From positions 496,001-560,000 of the forward strand of contig CM074127.1 of NCBI GenBank assembly GCA_037178625.1: 64,000 nt of DNA. The letters run 5' to 3'. The stretch comes from Skeletonema tropicum. Its lineage: Eukaryota; Bacillariophyta; Thalassiosirophyceae; Thalassiosirales; Thalassiosiraceae. Under the pieces are notes generated by a model. It was not told the DNA's origin and ran no database searches. It was given only the letters and a program-made list of their open reading frames with translations. Position 1 is the stretch's first letter, and each line of letters begins with the position of its first letter. Below, one piece after another: positions 11,830 to 22,739 of the stretch. The translations under genes were made by a program, and so were the position numbers.

Positions 11830-13150
11830 TCTGATCAAGATTGAAAGAGCTGAATGAAGATGATTTGATCGATAGTGTGCGAGCGTTTTCGAGCGGAGAG
11901 TGGAATCCTACAGCACAGTTAGATTTTCAGATCCCGAATCATACTTCTAGTTAGTTAAATATTTTATGTGTGCTGTTACAAAGTTGTGGAATTACTTCAG
12001 CTTAATCCCATCATCGCTGACGCGGCGCGACCAAGTCCCTAATGTAAACAATTATCGTAACCGTAACCATGAAGCGCAAATCAGTTCTTGAATCTTTCTT
12101 CTTGAGCATGAGAGTAGATTTCGATGGTCTACTTAATTTTGATACAATTACGATAACGATACTCTTCTTATGTGCTAAAAACTCACATGCGGAGAAAGCT
12201 TGCGGTCCATTTTCATCCATCATCTCATTGGCCGCAAGCATAGCTTTCATAGAGTACATAAGTATTGAGGTCTGAGCTGAAACAATGCTAATGATGCTGA
12301 TTTCCACCCATTGCAGGTGTCGGAGATAGCTTTGGAGCAGGTTTGGACGCTCATGTCAAACTAAAAGGGGAGGTACTGAGCAACTATAACGTTTGATGAG
12401 CGCGCAATCTCCATCCAAAACACACACTTGAGGTTGCTGGCCCAAGTAATCGTAGCAAAGACAACACATTTTCACATGTATTGGCGGTGCCAATCTATTG
12501 TGTCCTGATGAGGTCCATCAATTGTAATACGATATAATCTTGAAAAAAATTGGTCATCTAGTCAAACCTAACCTGCCTCGGCAATGGTCTTTTCAAATAT
12601 CCTTTTGCAATTGTTTCCCTCAAGCTGAGGTGTCCTGTCTGGCGAGAAAGGTAAAGGTATCTAGAGATGAAATAAAAATTAGATAGATCACAGTGCCATC
12701 CTTCAGACACCAGTAATTAGCGCATGAGCCGCTTCTAGTGGCCCAATTCTTGGTGGCGATACACGATACAATACAAGCACATTAGCACTGCCCTGCCCAG
12801 ACGGAGCCCAGACGGACAGCTTACGTAGAAGCGATGCTACAGCCTCGTAGCTGTTCTGAGAGGTCCATAGCTTACGTAGAAACGATGCTACAGCCTCTTA
12901 GTCGTAGCTGTTCTGAGAGGTCGCCTGCGGTGCAGGCTGGCAGGCAGCACCACCACATCCAACCAAATCGTATTCGTATCTATCTTCGTCAATTAGCGCA
13001 TGAGCTGCTTCTAGAGTGGCCTATTATACTTGGTGGCGATACTATGTACATAGCATTGCACAGACGTACTTAATTTGTCTTCTACTTCTGAACTATCGTA
13101 GCTCTTCCCTGTGTATGTCCGGTCGAATTACTCGAAAGACAAATGCGATC
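11830..13150. other. spacer between the duplicated ankyrin units
   Basis: No convincing gene. It contains a 50-odd-bp tandem repeat (12818-12931) and two copies of a dispersed word GCGCATGAGC(C/T)GCTTCTAG (about 12720 and 12998), also found reversed at 49430, 49610, 49976 and 57070. Confidence 0.4.
12818..12931. repeat. two-unit tandem repeat
   Basis: The unit runs from AGCTTACGTAGAA, through CGATGCTACAGCCTC, to GTAGCTGTTCTGAGAGGTC. The second unit has five extra bases (TTAGT). No coding role seen. Confidence 0.75.
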
Positions 13151-14404
13151 GGTATTCAAAGGTCATTTCTTCCCAAGGATTCACGACCACAACCAAAAAA
13201 TTGCTTTCAGCCAGCGCGATAAGTACTGCGAATAAAAGTCACAACATTCACAAAATGCGGAAAAGCCTTTCTTGTCGATGTTGAAGCCTCAATGTTGAAG
13301 CCTCTTCTACTTAAAAATGCTGCAAGGCAGTACTTCATGAGTAGTGAACTGCAATAGGCCCGGCCTCAGAGAGAGGAGGCCTTCTGCTTTGTTGTACATC
13401 ATTATGTTGGGTTCGCCTCTTTGTTGGTCGCCAGCCGCCAGCACCTCATAATCATAAAACAAGGAGAATCAGAATCATCAATACTACACAACAACTGAAA
13501 TATGTACATTAACAACAATAACAATAACAACAACATGACCAGCTCCACAGCAATGAAATCGATAGCAATGCTCCTTCACATCATCGAGTCCAAAGATTGG
13601 CAGAACTTCGAGAAACTTGCTCTATCTAACCCCGAAACCTTCCGAGCTCTATGCAAGGCCATCGCTGGATGTGAAGAGTTCCACGGTATGAATCTACTTC
13701 ATGCTGTAGCGAGATGCGATCCACCATTGACCATTGTCGCCATGATGATCGTGTGCTGTCCCGATCTCCCATCTGCTACCGATTGCCTTGGCAGGACTCC
13801 ACTTCACGTGGCTGTGGGTCTAGGAGCGTCACCGGATCTGATCAAGCTCATCGCCCATTCGTGGCCTGCTGCATGCATCTCGCCGGACGAAGATGGAAAG
13901 ACTCCGTTACATATTGCTTGCGACACTTCTTGTGAGCTGTTTGCGGACGATTCTACCAAGACGTCTCCTTCACGAGCATCACCGGACCATGATTCTATCA
14001 GGTACTTGCTCTCAGTGTGTCCCCATGCAGCTACAATGGAAGACCTAGACGAAATGAGTCCTCTGGAATATGCTATCCTGAGTGATGCAGAGATGGACAC
14101 TGTCGAGTTGTTACAGACGGCGGCGTCGATATCTTTGAGGATACAGTCGCGATCGAATAGTCCAGTCAATGCTTTGCCAGTTTCCGTTGGAGCATGAATG
14201 TAGAGGAGAATATATATCGAATGTTGAAATAGTAGTGTGAACTTGCTTGTAGAATAAAAGTATGTAGATCAGAGCTAGCAGACGTATCATTAGTCTTTCT
14301 ATTAATTAAATTCTAGGACTAACTCGCTGTGTCTCTGAGCTGGCCATACTTTTCCGTAGGATACCTATGTGTAGGCGAGCTCTGACGATAACTGCTAGCT
14401 CAAC
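13151..14404. repeat. segmental duplication, copy B (ankyrin unit)
   Basis: Second copy of 10302-11609. The last shared word is TGCTAGCTCAAC at about 14392-14404; beyond it the copies diverge completely, which places the duplication breakpoint. Confidence 0.9.
13502..14197 (+). CDS. ankyrin-repeat protein, copy B
   Basis: 231 residues, identical to copy A except in the N-terminal asparagine tract, which is three codons longer and has D changed to N (MYINNNNNNNN). I found only one synonymous change (GAGCTG to GAGTTG, about 14106) in the rest of the gene, so the duplication is recent or kept uniform by gene conversion. The same two ankyrin repeats are present. The AAC/AAT tract behaves like a microsatellite, again favouring MTSSTAMK as the functional start. 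Confidence 0.8.
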   Translation: MYINNNNNNNNMTSSTAMKSIAMLLHIIESKDWQNFEKLALSNPETFRALCKAIAGCEEFHGMNLLHAVARCDPPLTIVAMMIVCCPDLPSATDCLGRTPLHVAVGLGASPDLIKLIAHSWPAACISPDEDGKTPLHIACDTSCELFADDSTKTSPSRASPDHDSIRYLLSVCPHAATMEDLDEMSPLEYAILSDAEMDTVELLQTAASISLRIQSRSNSPVNALPVSVGA

Positions 14405-14648
14405 TGCTCTGTTCTGTTCACACACTCAACTGAACGGGAACAGAGCAGACAAAGATCATCGTCGTGAGCTCAGAAGTGCGCTTAGCAAGCAAATAATACT
14501 ATCAACAATTGTTTCAGTTTATGCCATCACTGACAAGAAGTACTTACCTAATATAGTAGTATTGCAGGCAGAAAGCGCATGATGATGTACATCATCGAGG
14601 AGGGTTAAGATTTGATGTGTTGCAAATGTCGCAGCGCAGAGCACAGAT

Positions 14649-15468
14649 GGTCTCAGTAGAGTTGGGTCACGTTCCATCACGGGAAAAAAGTTGGGACAAG
14701 GAAATTTTTCAGATCGGTGGATGGAATCACGGGTGCAAATGGAACCAAAAAATGAAAATTGCTTTGTTATCAGTTAAATAGGCCATCTAGCGTTAGATAT
14801 ACCTTTTACAATGCTCTGCATGATCAAGAAGCCCCCTGCAACTCTCACTACTACCCCATTCATTCAATTCAATGCACTCAAAAGATCAACAAGTGGTCAT
14901 GTTGGCCAATATCCATGTCGTCATCCTTCAATGGAGGAAGGTAGTCATCCTCTAGCGACAATCCAGTCAACTGTTCATAGTACATGTGGAGAAGGCGGTT
15001 ATTTTCACGAGTGTAAATGATTCGTGCAGCAAGTTGTGGGTCCATTCTGGCCCTCCTGATGAATATATAGTACTTGAGATGCACGGTGCACGGCTCCAGA
15101 CTCTCTCTGATGGTGCGGAGGTGGCAGGGATGGCAAGGAAAGCTCGAGCCAAGTTGGCAACTGTTGGAAACCTGTACGGCGGAGGGGACACTACTATTTG
15201 TTTGAGCTAGAGCAGCAGATGACCACCATGGAAAGCCATCGGAGGCGAGCAAGAGGCCGATTTGCATCATGGTTTTTGATATATGAACTCTTGACCGAGT
15301 GAGGGTCTTAAAGTCTTTATGTACGCACGTGGTGAGGAGAGTCAATTTCAATAGGTTATGGGTCCTCACGGGTCTTCACGTGATGAAGGGTCGCGTGATT
15401 GGATTTCACGGATCACGTGACTCACGTGAGTAGGTACTCACACCTCGTGACCCAACTCTAGGTCTCAG
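14649..15468. mobile_element. hAT element, internally deleted, with intact ends and 8-bp target duplication
   Basis: The element is 14657-15460 (804 bp). Ends are a perfect 15-bp inverted repeat, TAGAGTTGGGTCACG. Identical 8-bp direct repeats GGTCTCAG flank it at 14649-14656 and 15461-15468, as expected for hAT. Subterminal regions are rich in CACG/CGTG words. It keeps the 3' end of a transposase gene on the minus strand (next entry), so it is a deletion derivative of an autonomous copy. Confidence 0.88.
14878..15369 (-). pseudogene. hAT transposase C-terminus inside the deleted element
   Basis: Two overlapping minus frames together show the end of a hAT transposase. The 15191-14967 frame has FPTVANLARAFLAIPATSAP then SERVWS, the classic dimerisation motif. 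The 15369-14878 frame continues the tail (DPQLAARIIYTRENNR and an acidic DDDMD end). A frame change between them, and the missing N-terminal and catalytic regions, mean no active enzyme. Confidence 0.75.
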
Positions 15469-15823
15469 TCTCAAGTAAGACGTTGCACTTTACCAAATCT
15501 CTTTTGGACAGCTTTGGTACCAGTCTATCGAATGGTAGTACATAGTATTTTTGAATACAGTTATTGTTCTTTAGCAGTACGTACTAAAGTAGGTAGATAC
15601 TGCCGGCAAGGAAATCTTGAACTTGCTTCAACTCAACATCACACCATCACCCGCCCTTTCTCACTTTTTGTTCATATCACGTCACTCACCTCTCTCATCA
15701 TCAATCACCGACCATCTCTTCCGTCACCCAAGCACCAAGCAACCCCGGTGACTCTGACTAAAGCAACAGCAACAGTAAGGCATCGTCACGAAGGAGAACA
15801 AAGCAACAATAACCATCAAGACA

Positions 15824-16729
15824 ATGTCATCATCATCATCAAGAGAACGAGCAGCAACAACATTATTATCCCTGCTCTTCCTTCTCTCCAGCAGCACAAC
15901 AACACATGCCTTTCCAACACCATCAACCCATCATCATCATCATGCCACACAGCTCCACCTCTCCAAACGGATCAATGATAAAATCAGCCTCGACTCACCC
16001 AAAGTTGCCACCATGGAAAATTACCCCAATGAAAATAAAGTAGCGAAAGCAGTGTACTGCAGATGTTGGAAGTCGGAAACATTTCCACTGTGTGATGGAT
16101 CTCACATGGCTCATAATAAGAATTGCGGCGATAATGTGGGCCCGTTGATTGTTACTGTGGATACTACCTCGCAGACAACAGATGAGGAAGAGAGGGTAGA
16201 CGATGACGAAGAAGCATCAGCAGCTATTGTAGAAGCGGACAGTGCATCATCATCATCACCATTCTCCAAACTCAAATCCATCTTTACCAAAAAGTCCAAA
16301 AAAGATGATGGACTAACCACCAAAGAACGACTTGCCAAAATGGGTCTCTCCGCCCTCCTCTCCTACGGCTTCGTATCCAACATGTCCTATGCCATCACCC
16401 TCTCCGTCTCGTGGTACACACACTCCAAAAGAACTGGATTGTCCCCCCTTGCACCTGGACAATGGAAGCCTTTTCTAGCTGTGTACGCGGGGTTTTATGT
16501 GTTTACGAATATTATCCGACCATTGCGATTTGGTTTGTCGGTCGTGGTGGCAAGGTACTTTGAGAGTTTTGTAAATTTGATTGAACGGAAGACTGGGTTT
16601 GGACGGAAGGCGAGTATAGGTGTAGTGGTTGTGCTGGCAAATGTTTGTGGGACGTTTGCGGCAATGGGGTTGGGGGTGAGCTTGGCGAGTGCACTGGCGG
16701 GTGTTCCGATTGGTGTTTTTGGGATGTAA
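15824..16729 (+). CDS. plastid-targeted CDGSH iron-sulfur protein with C-terminal membrane domain
   Basis: A 301-residue protein. Residues 10-29 are a hydrophobic signal peptide (TTLLSLLFLLSSS), cleaved before F30 in the context HA|FPTPS; an F at +1 is the diatom ASAFAP plastid-import signature. Residues about 77-95 hold the CDGSH cluster ligands, C-x-C-x2-S then PLCDGSH (3 Cys, 1 His), which bind a [2Fe-2S] cluster. An acidic, Ser-rich linker (about 110-150) follows. The C-terminal 130 residues (from KERLAKMG) carry about three membrane segments and the string GLSPLAPGQWKPFLAVYAGF, which resembles a conserved plant/algal plastid membrane protein family. Joining an iron-sulfur CDGSH domain to that membrane part suggests a thylakoid or envelope redox or cluster-handling role (inference). 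The start is the ATG preceding the serine run; an upstream ORF at 15514 is a shadow. Confidence 0.85.
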   Translation: MSSSSSRERAATTLLSLLFLLSSSTTTHAFPTPSTHHHHHATQLHLSKRINDKISLDSPKVATMENYPNENKVAKAVYCRCWKSETFPLCDGSHMAHNKNCGDNVGPLIVTVDTTSQTTDEEERVDDDEEASAAIVEADSASSSSPFSKLKSIFTKKSKKDDGLTTKERLAKMGLSALLSYGFVSNMSYAITLSVSWYTHSKRTGLSPLAPGQWKPFLAVYAGFYVFTNIIRPLRFGLSVVVARYFESFVNLIERKTGFGRKASIGVVVVLANVCGTFAAMGLGVSLASALAGVPIGVFGM

Positions 16730-17250
16730 TAGGTGTTTATTATAGATGAGGAAGAATGTTGTGATGAGTTCTTGTTTGAGGACGAACGAACGCGAGTCTT
16801 TCAGTGGAGAAATGGAACTTGGATTTAGATGATAAGAAAATCTACTCATACATAATATTATGTGAAGAACTTTACTCTTGTTGTTGCCAGCGGGAGCTTC
16901 CTACAATGTATAACGCAATAGAGGTTGAAGATCGGAGTGAGGACACGTACAGTATCCACTCTTGTGAGAAATAAGCAGCTAGCTAAGTGAGCTAATATGT
17001 AATCATAACGTTGTTTTCTGTGAGTTATCATATCATAATGATGTTTTATACATAATATAGAACATGTTATCTAATGCTATTTCTTAGTATAATCCAAAAT
17101 CGATGATGATGTGATATCGATTTCCAAATGTTGACTCCCATGCTCTAACATCTATGATGGTCTAACATGATACATGAAACTCATCTATTGGCAGCTCTTC
17201 ATTGCACATCCAATAGTCTAACGTCGAGGCGAAGGCTGAGTAATCACTAA

Positions 17251-17925
17251 TTAGCGTAATTTCTCCCACAGATTATTTTCCCACATCTGATAGATATCAT
17301 GCTCAGTCGTGTTGGGCTTCACTTGAAACACTCTCAACTCTTCCGACTTCTTGACTATGTCGGCTACACTCTCCAACTGATGATAGTGTCCTCTGAAGTA
17401 GTCATGAAATCCAAACATTACCTTCTTCATGTCCCCTCCACGGCTCATCGCATGAAGCATGGATGCACATGCACATGCGACTCTATACCTCCCATCAATG
17501 AGGTAGAAATCAAATGCCTCCATCTCATCATTCAGTGGAGAACTCTGATAACTCAGGGGAATCTTTTGCAGATGTTCATTCTTTGGGCGGCCATAAACCC
17601 CTGTAGCTCCAATATCTGCAAAGACGAACCGAAAATGATCCATATTGACCTCATCCCTTATATTGGTAACCCAGGCTGCATCGCTATCGACACCCACATA
17701 CCTGGGTACACCCACCCACGCAGCAATTTTGGTAGACTCTCCCAATCCAAACTCAAAGACAGAGTCGACACTGGAGTAAATGTCGGCTAGGAGAGTGCGA
17801 TCTGTGTCACGCAGTCCACCACTGCCTCGTTCCACGGAAACTCCTATTTCGTATTTCTTCTTCTCAACATTGTGGTTGGGAGCAGCAGCATTATATGGAG
17901 GGAGTTCGTTTCCGTATTTTTACAC
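17251..17925 (-). CDS. SAM-dependent methyltransferase-like protein, 5' end unresolved
   Basis: The frame contains FEFGLGESTKIAAW then VPRYVGVDSD, a motif I plus acidic-end loop pattern of a Rossmann-type methyltransferase (E-F-G-x-G-x-ST ... VDSD). Later come FDFYLIDGRYRVACA (motif IV-like 'F-hydrophobic-DGR') and FGFHDYFR. The substrate is unknown; I recognise the general type found in many algae and plants, not a named enzyme. Codons remain open upstream of 17835 to about 17925 (through NELPPYNAAAPN) without an in-frame ATG. Either a 5' exon is missing from view or the start is lost; a short ATG frame with a hydrophobic beginning (MMVVLVADL) at about 17980 is one candidate for it. The stop at 17251 is clear. 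Confidence 0.6.
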
Positions 17926-17999
17926 GCCCATTTTTTTTCACAGCACATCTCACAAATCGGCAACCAACACGACCATCATGTTGAGCCGCCAAGCATAGA

Positions 18000-20500
18000 G
18001 CACAATCAAATAGGATTCTAACACATCATCAAGCCTTGATCTAAATCAGTTTTTCACCTAGAAAACGCTGATGTATTCGAGAGGTTACGAATTTGAGAAC
18101 CTACAGACGTATCGCGGCTTTATGTAAGGCATCGATTTTTGGTCTATTTTGGTGGAGGTGGCAAATACCGTCGACGACGAAACACAATAAACGATTCACA
18201 AGGACCCCATGGCACTCACTTCATTATATTGACATTGGTTGTCGATATGGGTGGTCATAATGCCATGGTATCTGCCTCGGAATTGCTAATAGGCGCCATG
18301 TCTTGAGGGTGTAATAATTTTTTCTTTATGAACAGGGCATGAAACATGAATTGGAGGTAAGTATTCACCTATGCAAATACCATCGCTTTCTCCTGTCCAA
18401 ACAACATTTTTTATGGTCCAGTTTCTATGAGATAACGCAAGATCAAAGCCGCTGTGATCTTTATCTGCTTCAGCCTGTACATCTTAATCTCACATATCAA
18501 CATCATGTTGTAATCTCTTGAGAAGACAAGATATGTGCGTAGTGCTTGTGTAGAGGTTATGACTATTATGAAAATGTTATCACTAATGTTTGGATTATTA
18601 CATATAAACGATGTTTTCTATTTCTTGTTATTGTGTAGATTGTTGCATAAGTCAGTAGGAAGATACATCTTGCACTCTGGCTGCGTCAAATTCAAATAGA
18701 CTATCTTTTCTTCTACTCAGCTGACAAACCTCCATAGATGATATTGTTGCCACACCCTTCAGTACAATACTTCTCAAGTCTCATTTGTCCGCCTCAGTTT
18801 CAGATTGATGACTTCACCGGCGGTTGCCTTTTATTGTTTGTTTGTCCTTCTAGTTCTGCTTATTCCTAATAGAAGATGGCTCAAGCGTAGATGCTTCGCC
18901 CAGAACAGAATGCCGCCTCTTAGCCTTCCCCGGTCATGATGCCATCTCATCACTACCTACATGATGGGCTATCAAATATCACTGTGCTGTAACCAATCCC
19001 AAGTGTATTGTTGTAATGCGTCCGTTCCCCCCTTCATTATTATTTGTGCTGTATTTGTTTCTCTGCATCTAGCCAGCCAATGGCCGTGAATAAAGGCAAC
19101 TCTGGATGGACCATATTGTCACCTTCCCTCGTGCAATCGAATAATATCGGTTTGTCGTGTTCTGTCGAAGACATTGTACCTATCTTCCCGGTTGCAAGAC
19201 AACGCACTCGCTTCCTCAATAAATTGTTACTTCATTCCAGAACCTACCACATCATGTGCAACAATCTCTCTATATTTGGCCTGCCATGACAAAGCTCCAA
19301 CCACAACGCTTCTGTAGAGCATGTCTATTGTTTTGATGTAACCTATCACCATTTCAGTGCTGACATACCCACTTCATCCTTCCCACCTAAAGTGCCTATT
19401 TTGTGATGTAATCATGGTGTCCGCGTAGGTGGGCCATGCCGACGGTTCTAGACGAATTGATCAGTAGTCGCATCATCCAATGTCGCCATATATCATAAAT
19501 AGTGCCAGGTTGTCGAGTAATAGACAGTATTCAGGTCCCAAAGGTCATTGTTGCGTAGGGGGCCTATGCAGTTGTCGCTTTTTATGTAAATAACGGTCAC
19601 TTTTGTAGGAGGAAACCAAGAAATAAGGTCTGAGAACTTGGAGACAAAATTCCTTCACACCATAGGGCCATATGGGTCCCCTGAGGTGTCCGCCGCCGGT
19701 TTATGGTGGTGCCGACCCCCATTCCGCTCCATACCATCGCCGCCACCATCGCCATGGTTATTGTGTTCAAAGTGAGCCGTTTTGAAAAGTGCTAGCAAAA
19801 TGAGGGGGCCAATGCGAGTTTAGTTTGATTGGGCTCCCCGCTCCCCTCCGATTCTGCTACGCAGATTTCAGGGCGTGTAAAAATCTATTTTCTACAAACT
19901 AACAGCTAAACCCAAACGTCTAGGCGTGCCAATCGACATGCAGGTTGCATGCCGATCCCAAAAGATCGAATGAGAGGAACGATCGAGATCTGCGCCCTCC
20001 ATTATCGTCCGTCCGTCACAACAATCAAGTACTTTCAGTACTGGACTTACGTTCCTTACTTCCTGCTTGCGGGCGGACTCGATCGGTACACCTAACCGGA
20101 CACAAGAGAGGAGAGGCACTTCAGAAGAGAGAGACAGGAGTGGTGCGAAAATTGGGTTAAACTCTCAGTTTGACCCCCTTGCCCTGACACAAGCTATGCT
20201 GGGGTTCCATTTGGAATCTTAGCTGAGCTTTGTGCCCCACCCAGTTGCGTGTACGCAACCTCAGGGCAAGGAGGAGGGAGTGATGAGATTTTTGAAGAAT
20301 ACCCCACCTGCACAGAAGGAAGTTTGGATGTGATGGAGGCTGTGTCGGGGCCAGCATCACAGAACAAACTCTTTCTGGGCTTCGAGCCACTCCTTTCTCT
20401 GAGACCTGAATCGCGTTGTGTCTCTCCATACTCATCTTGGAGGAGTTCCTGAAACTAAAATAAAGGAAAGCAATTTGTGAGAAGTATCTCCCGCCCAGAC
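18000..20500. other. long intergenic stretch, no gene recognised
   Basis: Only short frames (under 85 codons until 20157) with no motif. I see no strong repeats. Confidence 0.4.
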
Positions 20501-20800
20501 TCGGTCCCTGCCTTTGCCGATCAGATTTTTGCCAGCACGTGTCTTTGCCCGTGTGGACTAGTTGTCGCCAATTGCCGTTGTTGGGAGGTGCCACTACCTG
20601 CCTTTGCCGAGGTGAAAGTTTGACTGCGCGTACAGACGAAATGGCAAGTTTGCCACCAGCCACTTGCCTTTGCGGGGAAGTTGCCACCACCTGCCTTTGC
20701 CGATGATGCAAGATTGCCTGCGCGTGTCAGACGATCCCGCTGTATTACCGCCACTTGCCGTTGTTTGGAAGTGCAACCACCTGCCTTTGCCAGTGGACCA
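20500..20800. repeat. degenerate ~90-bp tandem repeat, 3-4 units
   Basis: The word CTGCCTTTGCCGA recurs at about 20510, 20599, 20692 and 20780 (the last ending in CAG), each followed about 60 bases later by TTGCC(G/T)TTG(T/C)(T/G)GGGAAG-like text. Frames on the minus strand read AKAGGW-type repeats, but all frames are partly open, so coding is not supported. Confidence 0.6.
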
Positions 20801-20989
20801 CCACAATAAATAATGACATTTGTCATGAAAAAAAAACGAAAATTTTACATTCAAATCGTACCTGTTGGGAGAAGACTGCCAATTCCTCTGCACGTTGCTT
20901 CATTGCCTCCGGTACCAACGCTGAGCTGTGAGGGCCTCGTGCCACCGCTGCTTCCAATTGTTCCATCGTCCCATCTGGGCCAGTTTCCA

Positions 20990-21235
20990 CTGAGCATCAT
21001 ATCACTCGCCATAGGTTGGAAGTTATCATCTCCGGCAGTTGCCAATGTGGCCTCGTTTTTTCACCCCTGCCATAGCGAACTCGGTCGTCTTCTGCTTCAC
21101 TCAAATTTTTCGATGTGGATGGCAGCCTTTCTTCCCGTGCCGTTGCCCGCTCAGACAAAGTCATATCACTCGCCATAGGTTGGAAGTTATCATCTCGGAC
21201 AGTTGCCAAAGGTGAAGGATGACTTCCAGTGGTTC
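20990..21235. repeat. direct repeat pair, third copy at 26158
   Basis: ATATCACTCGCCATAGGTTG followed by GAAGTTATCATCTC and CAGTTGCCA occurs at about 20996 and 21163. A third copy of the later part, plus GATGACTTCCAG, lies in the same orientation at 26158-26206, beyond the inverted-repeat-bounded segment. This suggests that segment inserted into a pre-existing array. Confidence 0.7.
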
Positions 21236-21434
21236 GTTCAGACGCAGTCTTATCACTTGCCTCCTCTGAAACTGGAATATTGTGGTGTCACATTTCCACT
21301 TCCTGCATCAGATTTTTGATTTGTGTATCACTGGAAAATACTGATGCTCTTCTGATGTCAGATTTTGTAGTTCAGATCCAGCTTGCCCAGTAAACAGCTC
21401 CTGAATACCATCCTAAACTAATCACTTATTTATC

Positions 21435-21712
21435 TTAAGAGTGTTTTTTTCTAAGAAACCTGTAGAAATCGCAGAATCTGGAACCGGCACTCAGGTCGCA
21501 TGGGCACGTACACGCCACTATAGGCCCAAAATTCGAGATTGCTATTGTTGGCCAAATCCATTAGTTAAGTTAGTGATTAACAATAGGCGGACCGCCCATT
21601 TAATAATCTGCGGTCGCTTTTGCTGTAGGTGGAGTGTGGGGCGAGTAATTGAGAGGCAAAGTCAAGGCCCAGTTCCACTTTTTACCGGATTTTAAGAAAA
21701 AAACACTCTTAA
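21435..21712. mobile_element. 278-bp MITE with TTAA ends (piggyBac-like)
   Basis: TTAAGAGTGTTTTTTTCT at 21435-21452 is matched by its exact reverse complement at 21695-21712 (14 bp beyond TTAA). Imperfect similarity continues inward for about 25 bases. TTAA at both borders is the target signature of piggyBac elements; a TA-target element is the alternative. No coding capacity. Confidence 0.65.
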
Positions 21713-22224
21713 TAAAAAAAAAAAAAAAAAAAAAGTAATCAGAATATAATCTGTCAGCTGTCAGAATAAAAAAAATCTAGATCAGAAGAAAATGTGTCAG
21801 CCATCAGAATTAAATTCTGATCTCATCAGAATATTTTCAGATTTTTTAACATTTTATTGCATGACACATAATTAACAACCATTAAAATCCATGACATGAC
21901 ACACAATATGTAACACAGCTTTATTACTATTACTTCCATGGCGAGCTGGCCGGAGTTATGGAGCAAGTGTGTTCCCAAATGACAAATGACACATGGACTC
22001 AATGGTGAGCTAATGCCTACGGAACCTCTAAGTCTGATGGAGATAGAGGAAGTTTTCTTGCTCTTGTTATCATTAGACTCTACTAAGCCGAACCAAAGGA
22101 GTGAGCCAAGATGGTGTCTGAGGGTAAAGGATAGCAACAACAGTAACAGTTTAGCAAATGGTATACAGTGTGTGAAAGAAGCTATTACAAACAGAGCATC
22201 AGACTCTTACCTTTTGATTCCTGC

Positions 22225-22600
22225 ACGAGCCGAACGGAATTCAATTGTACATAGCTTGTCTGCAGACAAAAGAGACAACAAAGAAGTTTAGGCAACAGTC
22301 GTGAAAGAATCTAATACATGCCACATCATATTCTCACCTCTTTGTTACTTGGACATGCCAAAGTAAAATTATTTTAGTCCCTGCATTGAGCCAAGATGTC
22401 AGTGACAAGCAGAAATAGTTAGCGAATGGCAATGTGCATGAAAGAATCTTCAAGATGCAGCAAGAAAGTCTCACCTCTTGTCCCTGCGCCAAGCAAAGAG
22501 GATGCCGAAGGCAATACAAGAATAAGTTTAGCGAACAATGTTGTTATAAGCGAAGCAAATACATGAGCCAAGATAGACTCACCTCTTTATTCCTGCATCG
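22225..22600 (-). repeat. tandem units each holding a 9-11-nt exon-like word between splice signals
   Basis: Read on the minus strand, the array repeats the pattern acceptor (TGCAG or similar), a 9-11-nt word, then donor GTGAG/GTAAG. The words are GAATAAAGAG (about 22580), GGACAAGAG (22472), TAACAAAGAG (22337) and GAATCAAAAG (22230); another, GTTATAAAGAG, lies at about 23190. Unit spacing is 107, 135 and 108 bp. Flanking text (AATACATG, TTAGCGAA) is also shared. Whether these are true microexons or just a degenerate repeat cannot be decided from sequence. Confidence 0.55.
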
Positions 22601-22739
22601 AACCCTCTCAAAAACGAATAGGTATAGTTGTTCAACATTACCCTTCCAAAGACAAGAGGCTCCAACAGCAAGAGCTATGTAGTCAACAATTGCGTCCAGC
22701 ACAATAAGCATTCCCCTTACACAGTAGAGACAAAAGCTA

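Noticed and set aside
12011..12307. 98-codon minus ORF
   Set aside because: No homology signal, no support from splice sites or repeats.
15514..15978. 154-codon plus-strand ORF overlapping the CDGSH gene
   Set aside because: Low-complexity shadow of the 5' region; the overlapping frame has a signal peptide and recognised domains.
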